A stretch of 64,000 bases of DNA, from the NCBI GenBank assembly GCA_032719365.1, contig CM064874.1, forward strand, positions 38,612,716 to 38,676,715, written 5' to 3'. The position numbers and the translations under genes were made by a program. Every line of letters begins with the position of its first letter. Position 1 is the stretch's first letter. The notes under the pieces are model-generated. The model did no database searches. It was not told the DNA's origin and saw only the letters and a list, made by a program, of their open reading frames with translations. This stretch comes from Prinsepia uniflora (lineage: Eukaryota > Streptophyta > Magnoliopsida > Rosales > Rosaceae). Shown in pieces: positions 47,966 through 60,241 of this stretch.

Positions 47966-49810
47966 TCAATTGGTAAGCTCCATGATTGCAGAAACTATAT
48001 CTCCATCTGCAGCCTTCAGTGCTTTTACAGCCTTCGGTCTAGATACTCCAGCCTGCGTCATCACCAACTCAATGTCCTTGGGCTCCACTCCAGTTTCATC
48101 TACATCTTCGTCGTCCTGAGCAATGGCTGAGGTCTCAGGTTTGGAGAGTACATGACTCAGATCAGGAGCCTTAAACTGCTCTGCCGCCTGGGTCTGTAAT
48201 TGCGAACTCAAGTCCTCAATCTTTGCCTCACCGAAGATCACATATGTGTCTGAGGCTGGAGTCTTGAAAACATCCGGTTTGGATATTACAAATAAGATCT
48301 GGTTTTTTGAAAACAGAAAGATATGATATTAACTAAAAGCCAAATACTAATACAAATACGATAAACTTGAAAGGTAATCAAATAGAAAAATAACAGTAGG
48401 AAATGCACGAACATTCTTGCTCTTCTTTACTGTAACTCGGCTGACACCTTGAATAGGTTTCATTCCAAGCTTCAACACTGCTTTGCGGCTTTTCTTTTCA
48501 CTTTTGCTTTGTTTTGATCTTTCACCTGCCCCCCCATCTAGTTGTCCTGATCACAAAGGAAAGAGCGGAAAGATAATAGGAAGTATACATGTTCAACAAA
48601 TATAAAATAGATGAGGTTGTGTCCTTATTGAGGAGTTCTTATACGTCTTAGGTGGGTTCCAAATGACCCAAGCAGTCAAGTAAAAAACTTGGTTCATGTT
48701 TTATCATAAAGAAAAAACTGGAAGATCATATACTAAAAATGTAACGTCACAAACATCTCAACTGGATTGCTTAATATGTTACAGTTATGTGACATATACA
48801 TATAGGCAAGTGTTACAGTCTTAAGAGTAGACAATTCATAAAAAATGTATACTTCCATTCCAACTTTAACACAAAATATTTTCTGCAAATTTAGTGCATA
48901 TTAAATTAATAAATGCACATATTCTTTTTAAAAAGGGTAGAGAGGAAGCTGGAAGGGAGAGAAGGAATAGAGAAATATGCTGAGATCAAAATTTGTAAAA
49001 CTTACCCTCGGCTTCATCATCATCCTTGTCATCATCATCTTCATCATCTTCTTCCTCCTCTTCAACGGTAGGCTGATCAGGCTGCCAATTTTTTTTTTTA
49101 ATTTGAACAATCCCAAGAAATTACCCAACAGCTTTAATAATTAAAAAATATTAAAATAATAATGAGCCATATTTAAAATTTACTATTTCCAATTAACAAC
49201 ATCATGAGCAGACATTTTGAAGACAGGAATGATTTCAATTGTAAGACAATAAGTGAACTTAGTATGAAAAGAAATTCCACAATGTGCAACAGAGAGAGTA
49301 TGATACCACTGCATCAACAAAAGGTGGAAGATGTTGATCATTCCTTCAAACAACCATTCTATGGAACCACTTTAAGTACAAACCTTCACTATAATCATAC
49401 TGGGCAGAGTAATAACTTACCAAATCTAAAAATATTTGGTCATGAAATTTGAAATTATATCTTAAGCAAGCATTACAAGATCGAACATATACATATAATT
49501 ACATGAGTAGAAACAAAAAATAAATAAACAAAGGAATTATGTTTACATTCAATCCCAAATTGAAGTTTTCACTTGAACTATCAAATCAGTTTTTCCAGTA
49601 GCAGATAAAGTAAATCTCTGGTATTTTCCGCACCCACACACACACACGCCTGAACGTGCATATATAAAATTAATCAACTTTTCCACTTAACCACACACAG
49701 AGGAGGTAATCATAAATCATTAATCGAGAGAGACAGAAAGGGAAATTTACATCGATGGCTTGCTGCTCGAGATGGGCAGCGAGAAGCTCTTCCTGGGTCT
49801 GCGCAGTCAT
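47966..49810 (-). CDS. Nascent polypeptide-associated complex subunit alpha-like protein, copy 2 (4 exons)
   Basis: Minus-strand exons 49751-49810, 49006-49081, 48413-48546 and 47966-48298, all with GT-AG borders, encode 200 aa. Exons 1, 3 and 4 have the same lengths as in copy 1. Exon 2 is 6 bp shorter, within the Asp/Glu run (EEEEEDDEDDDDKDDDE). The start is MTAQTQEELLAAHLEQQAID. The NAC domain spans about residues 55-120 and the C-terminal UBA domain about 158-200 (DIELVMTQAGVSRPKAVKAL). In the last exon only four residues differ from copy 1 (S/T, N/H, I/L, S/P), which implies continued selection. It likely acts as a ribosome-associated chaperone subunit with NAC-beta. Confidence 0.95.
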
Positions 49811-49870
49811 GGCTTGCTTTTGTGAAATTGATGAGTTCTCCAAGAGAAGGTGAAAAAGTTCGGATTGCAA

Positions 49871-49923
49871 AAACCCTAAAACCCCGAAACGACTTCGCAG
49901 TGGTTGTGGTCCACCGTTTTATA
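49871..49923 (-). promoter_or_regulatory. Core promoter of NAC-alpha copy 2: TATA box and telobox
   Basis: On the minus strand, TATAAAA at 49923-49917 is followed by TTAGGGTTT at 49879-49871, 61 bp upstream of the ATG exactly as in copy 1. The telobox is conserved between copies while the TATA spacing has drifted by 15 bp. Confidence 0.6.
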
Positions 49924-49939
49924 CCGCACATTTATTGCG

Positions 49940-51078
49940 AATGACAAGTCTGACATTAATCTTCTGCCATAATTAGGGATTATTGCTTTAGTGTTGGGCT
50001 GCGCTCACTTGGGCTTTCTGCAGCGTAGAACTCAAGATTGACCTGGCCTGGAACTTTCTTATATCACGTGGTGTTCCTACTCCACGTATTTTCACGTAAT
50101 TTGATGACTGAATTTCTTAATAGAATATAGTAGTCTTGCATAATAATCAATCGTTGTTGACACTTTCTACTTTCTCGGCTAATTTAATTAATTCAAAAAA
50201 ATCGACCTGAGCGAATCGAATCGAAATCGTATCTTAAAAAATTAATATAAACAAAAATCAAAATTGAATGGTAAAAATTAAACCAAATCAAGTCTAAATC
50301 GGTTCAGTTTTGGTTTTTATCTTGGCGAAATTGAACCAAACCGAACTGAATAAACGAACTAAAAAAAATGGGCTTGTGTTTTTGGGTTTTAATGGAATGG
50401 GCTTCTGTTTTTAGGTTGTAATGGAATGGGCTTCTATTTTAATTAATGGGCTATGTCCATTGTCTAACCCAGCCCAGAAGAATCAGGTGGAAACCCAACC
50501 TAACCCCAGGCCCCCAAGCCCAACAACCCAACCTCTCTATCTCCAAAACGACTTTGTTCGCAATCGCACCATCCTTAATCCCTAATCCCTAATCGCTACC
50601 CCCCTCTCACTCAGTTGCTGCGCTCATCTCTCTCGAGTCTCGCCTCTCTCGAATTCCAAAGTTGCATGACGACAGCGCTCTAATCCCTAATCATTTCCCT
50701 CTCACTCTTAATCCTCTCATCTCTCTCGATTTCTCAACTATGTCATTAATCTCTTAACCTCATCTCTCTCTAATTTTGTCTCGCCTGATTGCTCACCCTC
50801 GTGAACCCTCACCACTCACCAAATGGCCTCCCCTCAATCTCTCCCTCTCATTCGTTCTCTCCATCTCTCTGGCTCTTTCCATCTCCCTGGTTCTCTCCAT
50901 GTTTCTTGTTCTCTCCATCTCTCTCAACCTCTCCGTCTTCGTCGAAGCTCATCTTCGACCTCATACTCTCCAGCTTTGTCGAAGCTTACAGCCTTACACC
51001 TTTGCGTGATTTCTCCTTCTCCCACGATCTTTTTATCTCCCTCTAAGTCCTCATATCCTCCTTTTTTGAAGCCCAATC
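49940..51078. repeat. Dispersed non-autonomous repeat, left part (AACCGAACC-rich, CT-rich)
   Basis: From about 50180 there are AACCAAACCGAACTGAA and CGGTTCAGTTTTGG words, then AACCCAGCCCA-type sequence, then a long pyrimidine tract (50570-51020). After the solo LTR the CT-rich sequence resumes at 53639 and ends with CGAACCGAACCAG and CCCGGTTCAGTTTC words near 53750-53860. The element appears to have been split by the LTR. The type is unknown. Open frames in the CT tract (50776-51083) are low-complexity. Confidence 0.4.
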
Positions 51079-53633
51079 TGTAACGACCCGGACCTTTGAG
51101 GAAGGAAAAATTGGGTAAAATGATGGTTTTACCCTTAGAGAAGTCAAAATGTTGACTTTTTTATTAGGACATCGTTAGGGGATTCCAAGAAAACCGTTAC
51201 GAAGGTCTCGGGGTCCTGAGTCCATGGATATGTGGCACGCTTGAATCGAAGGTCAGATGAGAGAATTATGGGTCAAACATGGTGAAAGGCAAAATGGTAA
51301 TTTTTCCTTTCTCCAATGGCATTTTGGTCATTTTGTATTAAGGACCTATTAAATTGTGACAAGTGTCACACTCTAGAGGCATATGATATTTAGCTTCTCT
51401 CACCGACTTACCACACCATATATTGACGTGGGTGTGGCTGTGTTGGAGGTGTGTGTGTCTGTGCTGAGTGGTGGTTCGGTGGCTATGGGTCGAAAGGCCA
51501 TGAAATACACCCATAGTGAGAGAGAGAAAGGGGGGGGGGGGGGGGGGGGGGAAGACCAGTGAGACAGAAAGCTATAAGAAAGGGAAAAAAAGGAAGGAGA
51601 AGTAATAAATATTGAAGGGAAACGTGAAAGAACAATAAGAGATGGACGAGGACTGAGTTTGGCCATGGAACCGAAGGTGCTGTTCTTGGATTCTTGGTTC
51701 GAGTTTAAGTTTAAGGCCTGTAAACTGGATGTTGAGGATTATATGACCTTTCTGAGGACTTTGTGATCAGGAAGGGCTCAAAACAGTGGTTTTGGATGCA
51801 GGAACCAGGTGGGAATGAATTGTGAAGCCATAGCCGAAACTCGTGAATTGAACCTTAGCATTGAGGTGAGTTTTCATTGTTTATTCATCATAGAACCCTT
51901 TCTGGTAATCATTAGATGGTTTTATACATTTAAAACATGAGAAAAGGTTAAGAAATTATGTGGTTTGAAGTGGTTGAACTCGCGGGTCAGGCGACCCCGT
52001 TTGCAGAAAACCGGGTCGGTTGAAGGTTGAAAGAGGTGAACAGTACCCCCCCGCGTGTGAAGCCCACGTGCAGGGATTGTACAGGGCATGTGTGGGTGCC
52101 TATAGAGGTATTTGGGAATGTGTTCAACTGGAAGTTTATGTATCCATCGATACGAGTCCAACATTATAACTTTCGAGACGAGCGGGTATCGTCTCGGGGT
52201 AGATTTGATTGTCTGAATGTTTAGGCATTATTTTAATATGTTAAGAAATCTCAGAAAATTATGAGATTAATATGTTAGTTAGTTGGGCTGATTAGTGACA
52301 CTTAGAAGCGATTTTTGACAAGGGATGACATTCTCGAATTTTACGAGGAAGTGTGAAATGTGATTTGATTACGCATACGGTACGTGTGAGTGGACTTTGT
52401 TTTCCTTAAATTCTATGCATGCATTGTTATATGATTTTACATGGATTATTATGTGAATTACTTGAAGGTTATTTAAGTATGATTTTTATGGATTTTTTTG
52501 GTGATTTTACGATAATTACCACTTTGCATGTTTTACTAGGAATTGCTATATTATGTTCTGGTTTATTCCTGAGTTTTGGAAAATGATTTTATACTTGATA
52601 TGTCATGTTTATATGATTTTGGTGGTGTTTGATGGATTGGGATTTTATATGATTTTACGAAATATTTTAATGGCTCACTTTACGAGATTTTGACATGATG
52701 TGTGATTTGAGCTTAAGCCTGGATTTCAAATTTGGTTTTGGATTTCTGAACTGGGTTTTGGATATGAATTTGATGTATGATATGGATAAGTGACGATTGA
52801 GTATGTGTGGTGATTAGTTGTTGATTCCAGATATATTTATTATGCTTTGATGTGACTGAGTGATATGATCTGATGTGGAAATCCTCATCGGGATGCCAAT
52901 TGGTTGGATGGTCTCAGACGTCGAGATAATACTCCGTAGTTCCTGAGACTTATGAGTAGTCTCAGATGTCAAGGTAAAGCTCCGTAGTTCCTGAAACTGG
53001 GACCGTGATTTAGACGTCGAGCTTGGGACTCTGTTAGTTCTTGAGTCGGTCCACACTCAGACGTCGAGCCTGTGGCTCTATTAGTTCTCGAGTGATATTA
53101 GCCTAATTGTATTGCACATTGACATGATGATTCAGCTTGCAGGCATTGAGGTTAGGTCAGTTGATATGATTGGTTGATTTGGTATGTTGGTGGGTGCAGT
53201 GTGCTTGATATGGCTACGTGTTGGTATGCTTAAATTTGTGTTGGTACATGACATGAGTTGTAGACGGGCAGGGTTTCAAATAATTATACGTATTCTGAAA
53301 CCTACTTGTTTCCTGGTTGGTTTTATGAGATTTGACAACTTTTCTATTTCATGCATAGTTGTTATAAACGAAGAGAAAATAGTGTTTTCAAATAATATGT
53401 TTTTAAAACCTTTATTTTTCATCCACTCACTATTTTCCTTGGTTTTGAAACCCTCCAGGGCCATTTCACGGGAGTCGAGGTTGTTTATGGAGTGGAGGCA
53501 TGCACTCACGAATGTACGAGTATCCTTTGTCTGATAGGATTTCGAGGGTACACTTGGTACGTTAGGTTACCTGTCAGACGGTAGTAGGACTCGGGTATGT
53601 TATATATAGTATTTTTCAGGTTGAGCCATGTCA
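51079..53633 (+). mobile_element. Solo LTR of a gypsy element (2555 bp)
   Basis: It starts TGTAACGACCCGGAC and ends GAGCCATGTCA, with 5-bp duplication CAATC on both sides (51074-51078, 53634-53638). It is related to the fragment at 35846-37578. Hairpin-type repeats at 52912-53092 include GTCTCAG...CTGAGAC and GAGCC-TGT-GGCTC. No internal region remains, so it derives from LTR-LTR recombination. Confidence 0.92.
51530..51551 (+). repeat. Poly-G run of 22 bases
   Basis: An uninterrupted run of G follows an AG-rich stretch in the solo LTR. Its length in the assembly may be unreliable. Confidence 0.95.
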
Positions 53634-53638
53634 CAATC

Positions 53639-54350
53639 CATCGTCTTCGAAGCTCATGACCTTAGCCTCTCCTTCCCGGCCTCTCCCTCTCGGCCTCTCC
53701 CTCGTTCTCTCCATCTTCGATGAAAACCGGTTATATTGGTTCAAAATCGAACCGAACCAGTTTTATTGATTTTTGAGTAAAACGATTTTGAGGGTGGGAG
53801 CTGGATGGAACCGAAATCGATTTCTAACCCGGTTCAGTTTCATTTTTGGAAAAAATAATCGAACCAAAAATTGATTATATTATACTTCGAGAGTTTGTAC
53901 TATCCCCTCATCTTCGAGAGTTTGTGTTATCGTCTCATATTCCTTACTCCAACAAGTTAAACTATTTTAGAATTAAGTCATTAACCAAGAAAAACACGGG
54001 AATCTTTGGACTATTTTATAAGGTTTTTATTCTCGATTTGCACTTGTAGTCTCAGAAGTCCTTCTTGATCGATGATCTCCATTAGTCTTAGACATTAGTG
54101 CCCTGCCTTGAAAAAAATTCATATATTATATTGTAAGTGGAAGGAACACGGTCACATGGCATTCTAAATATGGAAGTATCTCTTGTGTGTGATTTTTTTA
54201 CCCTTTTATAAGAATCGTGGCTCTAAACTGGACCTATTTACACTTTGATGTATCATTAAAAGTACCCATCTCCGGTAATGCCACTACTATTTGAGGTGTT
54301 GCCATCATTAGTGTGTCTTTCTACGACTACTACCCACATTTTGACTCTTA
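53639..54350. other. Right part of the AACCGAACC repeat and AT-rich spacer
   Basis: CT-rich and AACCGAACC words run to about 53880. Beyond that, to the MITE-like end at 54351, I see no gene or repeat. Confidence 0.4.
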
Positions 54351-54361
54351 AGAGCATCTAC

Positions 54362-57300
54362 TGTCAGGACCGGTCCCAAATCCCCCGGGATTAACGTGGG
54401 ACCCGCCTGATCCCGTTTGACACGAAGTGTCAGACTAGGGAAAATTCGAACTCTAACCCTCTCCGGGGCGATCAGAGTGCGTTAGGATCGTAGGAGGAGG
54501 GGAGTGATGTCTCGTCTCTGCTACAGCCCGCATCCGCGATCAACCTGAAGGGCATTAAAACACGAAAACTGTGAGTGGACAATTTAAACATTTTCATAAA
54601 AGACCTTTTCGCATAAAGACATTTATGCCCTTCATAAAAACATATGCATGCATTCCAAAAACCATTTAGCAAAACATTCATAAAACCATTTCATTTATCA
54701 AAATCTTTCAAGGGTTCATGCCCGGTTCCCATAAACCGTCATGACCCATAAAACATTTGGGTCCCAGACCCGAGATCACAAAACAACCCGTAAATCAAAT
54801 CAATAGGGACTCAGCCCAAATCACATCACATGGGTCTCAGCCCAAAACCTTTTTCAGTGAAATACCAAAACATACCATACGGGGTCTCTGCCCAAAATCA
54901 CTTTCTAACTCATAAAACACAGGGTCTCCACCCTCAAATCTCGTATACGGGGTCGCAGCCCCCAAATCACTTTCTAATCATAAAACATAGGGTCTCCGCC
55001 CTCAAATCTCATATACGGGGTCGCAGCCCCAAATCACTTACTAGCCATAAAACATAGGGTCTCCGCCCTCAATCACTTTTCCATAAAACCACATACGTAT
55101 CAAAGTACGTATAACCCATCCGCGGTACTTCCGAGAAGATGCCAACTCGGGGAACACAGCCCCTAGGGAATACATCCCCGATATAGTCACGATATCAATC
55201 AATCTATCTGGTGTGCACACTACTCGGGGTCTCACTCCGAGCCTTCTCCCATGAATCTCCATTTGGGAGGCTCAATCTCTGGATCTAGTCCGAGCTCTCT
55301 CTCTAGATCTAGTCCACACATATCTCCGGAATCTGGTCCGGGACCATAACAATATAAGTAACCACTACTCCTGGAACGGGATCCCTATGGGGATACCCAC
55401 TCTGGTCTGTGGATCGTGACTCTCCAGGTCGACGTCTGGAAGAGACCATATAAACATATGGAGGGTTTCATATACATTTCAAATCTCTTTCTTTCTTTCT
55501 CAAATACTTTCTTTCTCAAATCACTTTTCAACTGGGTCTCATACCCGGTTCATCTCAATAGGATTCCTCGAATCCGATTCAAATCCATTTCACAGGCCTC
55601 GGCCTAAATCCTCAGTTCAACAGGGTCTCATGCCCGAATACTCATTTCCCAAACTGAAATGGGACTCAAGCCCGATAACACGAATAACTGGGCCCTAAGT
55701 TCGAACCATAACTCAACAGGACCTCAAGTCCGATTTTACAACCAATAGGGCCCTAAGCTCGATATCTCAACTAAATGGGTCTCAGGCCCGATATCATCAA
55801 TCAACGGGGCATCAAGCCCGATAGTACAACTAACTGGGCGTCAAACCTGAATCGTAAATCAACTAGAACCTCGGTCCGATCGTATAACACAAATGTACCC
55901 TCGATCCGATCCCTCGTCAATTCAAATGGACTCCAAGTCCGAGATTTGTAAATCAAAGAGATCTCATGCCCGATTTCATATTTTCAAATCCAAAATCCGT
56001 TTATTAAACCCTCATTGAAAATATAGTACGCAAAGGTACGACATAAAGCCAAAAACCTCGAAAAACGTGCAAATATGTCGATCCTAAGCTACCACAAACA
56101 AATACACTCATGGCATCACAAAACATACATTAAAACACTTATAAAACATTTATGCATGCATCAAGTTCGAAAGAAAGGTCCACTCACAGACCGTTCGAAG
56201 CCGTGCCTCGATACGAGTGTTATAACCGTCTCCCGGGCCAAACATCGCCTCTGGGATTCCCGAACCTGTCCAAATTCATTTAGCAGGTTACTAATAGCCT
56301 CATTAACCTCTAATTGAAGTCCCATAATTTTCCGGATTTTCTAACTATTTGTAAACGCCAACCTAAACCTTCGGACAACCCAAAACCTATCGAAACGATG
56401 TCCGATTGACACAAAACCAGTCCCAAAATGTTTGTTACATCGAATAGATGATTTTGTATGTTGGAACCATTCCCAAATTCCTCCTCACGCGCTCGTACGA
56501 GCCCCTGGACTAGCCTGCGCGTGGGCCCACGCGCCGGCTACTGTGGATCATCCCTGTCCCTGAGACGGCCGGTTCAGACCGGTGTGACCAATTCAACTCA
56601 TTTACTCCCTCAATTTTCGTCCGTTTGCCCCCATTTCAATCCTAAAATTCCTCTTTTCTCAATTCCTATCTAACCCAATCCCTAAACCTAAGAAAAACCG
56701 TCCAAAATCTATGGTTCAAGTTTGAACCTCACGGTTCATTTTTCCCAAAACCTTCCATGGCTTCCACAGCCGCCCAACCACCATACAAACCTTCTTAAAA
56801 CTCCCTAAGCAACCTATTTAAATCAACCAAACCATCCAAATGGTCCCATAATCATCAAATCGATAAAACATGGAAAAAAACTCAAACTGAGTACCTTCTC
56901 GGTCCATGGCCGCCGTCCACGGTGGCGTCGCCTCCCGCCTGCCACCGTCGTCAATCTTCACTCCTCTCACTCTCAGGGCCTCACAGATGAAAATAAGGGA
57001 GATTGGTTTGGGTTTGGGGTGGAAGTTTTGATCGGTTTGGGTGGGTTTGGAAATGGAAAATGATCGATGGAAATGGGAGGGGAGATGCATGAATGAAATG
57101 TTGGCTAGTGGATGAGTGACACTTGTCACTCATCCATTGGGCCACTGACAAAACCCTGGGCCCCACCTAATTCCACTTGCCTCGAAAAACGTGTTATTGT
57201 GAATAGTACTTCAAAACTTCCGTGAACCGTAACTTCGTCGTCGAACGTCCGAATTCGACGTGCCGCCTGTCTACGGATTTGTGTCGTCCCGATCTACGTA

Positions 57301-57636
57301 ATGGTCTTCGGCCCTCGGCCATCGGACTTTTCGGGTCAAAAGTCAACTTTTGCCCAATTTACCAAAATGCCCTAGAACTTCATAACGTCATAACTTTTTC
57401 CTCGGACGTCGGAATTGAGCGTGCCACCTGTCTATGAACTCGTGACGTCACGAACTACGTCACGATCATCGGTCAAAGTCCATTTGACCGAATGAAAAAT
57501 CAGCAATTTGCCCATTCCAGGGGCAAAATCGTCATTTTGCCCGAACGTCAACTAATCCTCGTCTAATCTCCGATTAGCCTTGCTAATCCGTCATTAATCC
57601 TTAATTAATCCCATTAATTCGGGACAGGTCGTCACA
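54362..57636 (-). mobile_element. Solo LTR of a gypsy element (3275 bp)
   Basis: On the plus strand it runs TGTCAGGACCGG...ACAGGTCGTCACA, with duplication TCTAC on both sides (54357-54361, 57637-57641). It is related to the fragment 42270-43250. It contains the paired U3 modules at 57258 and 57420, a GGG/CCC mini-hairpin array and a 68-bp tandem repeat. Open frames inside are not supported. Confidence 0.93.
54720..55980 (-). repeat. Array of GGG...CCC mini-hairpins and 68-bp tandem units
   Basis: The segment 54875-55085 holds about three tandem copies of a 67-68-bp unit (AGGGTCTCC at 54921, 54989 and 55056), each with GGGTCTCCGCCC and GGGGTCGCAGCCCC. From about 55530 on there are many GGGTCTCATGCCC, GGACCTCAAGTCC, GGGTCTCAGGCCC, GGGGCATCAAGCCC and GGACTCCAAGTCC units. 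The outer bases vary, but the two arms often remain complementary. Confidence 0.75.
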
Positions 57637-58700
57637 TCTACAGTAGAGTAGTCAAATTTAATTTTTGGACAAATTTAAAATTTATCCAAAAGCATCAAAA
57701 TGGGTCTGCATCAGAGTAGATAAATTTAACCTAAAATTTAATTTTTCTATTAGGACTAACTACTAATAGCTAGCTGCTTCGCCGCTAACTATTTCTTTAT
57801 CTTATTTCTCTGTCCTTTCTCCTTCATCATTTTCATCATTTCTTCTTCACAAACTCTCTTCTTCAGTCCCAAAACTCATCATAATTTGAATTCACAAACT
57901 CTAAACATTTGTGGCTTATCCAAAAATTCAAAGAAAGGAAACAAATTTCCAATTTTTTTTTTGTTTTTGGGTTGTTAATCGACTCGAACTTTTCTATAAG
58001 ATTGTGAAAATTTTGATTTTCTTTCCGGTATTTGGGAAATAGAGGTTTTGATATTTTGCAGCTTCCAGGTGATGATCGGGAAGACCAAGTTGCTACGAAC
58101 AGAGTTTGGGTATTATAATTTTAACACAATCAACAATTAGGAGGAAGAAAAGAAGAAAAATTAGAAATTTTACCATAAACCACGGTAGTAACATTGAGCA
58201 GAATGATGCTTTTTACTTTTTTTGGAGCCAAAAAATATCTTTCACCACAGAAATAGTCTTCCAAACAAGGACTTAAAGTTTAGGGTTGTTACACTCCTTT
58301 CCTCTTGAGATGGATTTCCTTTTAAAATTTTAGCTATTGCATTTGGCTCCGAATTCGTTCTATACAATTTCGCCGTTAAAATAGACATATCTATTTTAAC
58401 CATTAAAAAACAGCTATGTATGTAGTGAATTACCCGAATAATGGGCTGCATCTATTTTGCACCCAAAAAAGACATTTATTTTAATCGTTAAAAAACTCTG
58501 TTAAAAATTAACTGTTGTAGGAAAATTATATTGTTATATACTCAAATTTGAAAAAAATAATAATAATTTTGATATTTAAAGTTGGTAAAAATATGAAGAG
58601 TGACTTTGGTAGCTGTAAAAACTCTCTAACTATTAATAACTTTTTAGTCATTTTTAATTAAATATGTCCAAAATTTTAGCTAATCGGATGTGAATGCTCT

Positions 58701-59116
58701 AATAATTAATTGGCTGTTTTGATTCCATAATTGAAAAGCCTAACTTGTTTAGTAATTACTCTTAAATTCACTTATATTATAAAATTGATGTCAAAAAACT
58801 ACCAAAGTAAATATCTCATTACTTGTATTTTATTTCTGATGCAAACCATTTGAGGAAAATATTAACTATTAATTGGAAATTTTAAATTAAAAAAATATAA
58901 ATCATTTTTGGATTAAACTATACTTTACTACTATTGAAGTACAAAATGTTCCAACTTAGTGTTACGTGTTATCTAATCACCAGGTCTTATGTGTCCTTCT
59001 TTCGAACTTGTATACTAGGAAGAGCGGGGGGTCATCGCGACAATCAAGTCAGTAATTTGTTAAGAAAAGCACATTAAATGGTAATTTTAACAGAGTACTA
59101 GTGAATAGTGAATATT
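58701..59116. other. AT-rich spacer
   Basis: No gene, repeat or mobile-element end was recognised. Confidence 0.5.
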
Positions 59117-60241
59117 TGTAATGACTCGTCTCTAAAATTGGGTCAAATTTGTAAATTAATTTGGAAAAACGACCTATTAACCCTTGTCCGTATTAAGGGT
59201 CCAAAAGTCAATATTAATTTGCAATTTTGGGGAGTTCTGATTGAACCGATGCATGCATCTCGAACTCACAAGTTCATAGACAGGCGACACGAGGAAAATA
59301 GGGATTGTGTGAACGAGTTACAGATCTAAACATTCTAGGGGTATTTTAGTAAATTGCACACAAATGGGCATTTTGGTAATTATTAAGTTATTTTCCTGAG
59401 TCAACAAAAGTGTTGTTAGCTCATTTAGATGGTGACGCATGGCCCTAGGAAAGGGAGATCGGTGGCTGTCACCATCTAGGTATTACATTTAAAAGGCTAG
59501 TGCACAAAATGTGGGGATCAATTTTTGGAAGAAAAAGAAGAAAAGAAGAAAAGGGAGAAGAAGAAAAAAGGAAACTTATCTGACCCCTTTCATAATTTTG
59601 GGTTCAGGTCAGGATATTAAAGGGTAATTATGGTTCATGGACGGAGGTAACTCTAGAGAGGCTGAATGGTGATAAGCGAAGGGTGGCTCGAGGAAGGTTG
59701 GATTTCGATGGAGGATTACTGAACGGCTCGACGTTCCTTGCATAACCACAGTCAAGTTCCCTAGGTGCAATTGGAGGACATGTATGGCTTTCTGATGTTC
59801 CCTTGAGTTCATGGGTGGTTAACTAGAGCAGAATACTCGTCAAAGACAGTGGAGGAAAACAAAGATGAAACCTGGGATTTCAAGCTTGAAATTCGTTTGA
59901 TTTACATGATGTTTGTTAATTATAAGTTGATAATTAGGTTTCTATTACTGAGTAGATGGAAATTGATAGTTAGAAGGTTGAAACCGATGAGGAATGAAGC
60001 AGATATGGAAGTCAGGTTGCGAGTGCATGTTACAGGAATTCGGGTCGGATGCATGACCCGGCTAGAGGTAGAAGGCGAGTATGCCTGCGACTATGGTTGT
60101 AGGGGCATGAGGCCCACATGCAGAAAGCTTTGCCAGCGCATGACGGCACATGTGGGGTTTTTTTTTTTTGGATTTCCGATCGACATGAAAGTTCATCTGT
60201 TCCTTTCTACAGACCTAGTGATATAATTTCTGTTGCAATTG
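59117..60241 (+). mobile_element. Gypsy LTR fragment
   Basis: It begins TGTAATGACTCGTC and has the LTR-type GAACTCACAAGTTCATAGAC module at about 59257-59283. It stops where another LTR start (TGTAATGG) appears at 60242. The 3-prime end was not seen. Confidence 0.6.

Larger units (their letters stand above)
54351..58700. mobile_element. MITE-like element (AGAGCAT ends) split by a solo LTR
   Basis: The left end AGAGCATCTACAGTAG (bridging the LTR insertion) is matched by GAATGCTCT at 58692-58700, i.e. AGAGCATTCACA in reverse. Without the LTR it is about 1.1 kb with TCAAATTTAATTTTTGG-type AT-rich sequence and no coding potential. No clear target duplication was seen, so the class is open. Confidence 0.45.

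Noticed and set aside
50776..51083. Three overlapping Leu/Ser/Pro-rich frames
   Set aside because: They are translations of a CT-rich low-complexity tract in all three frames.
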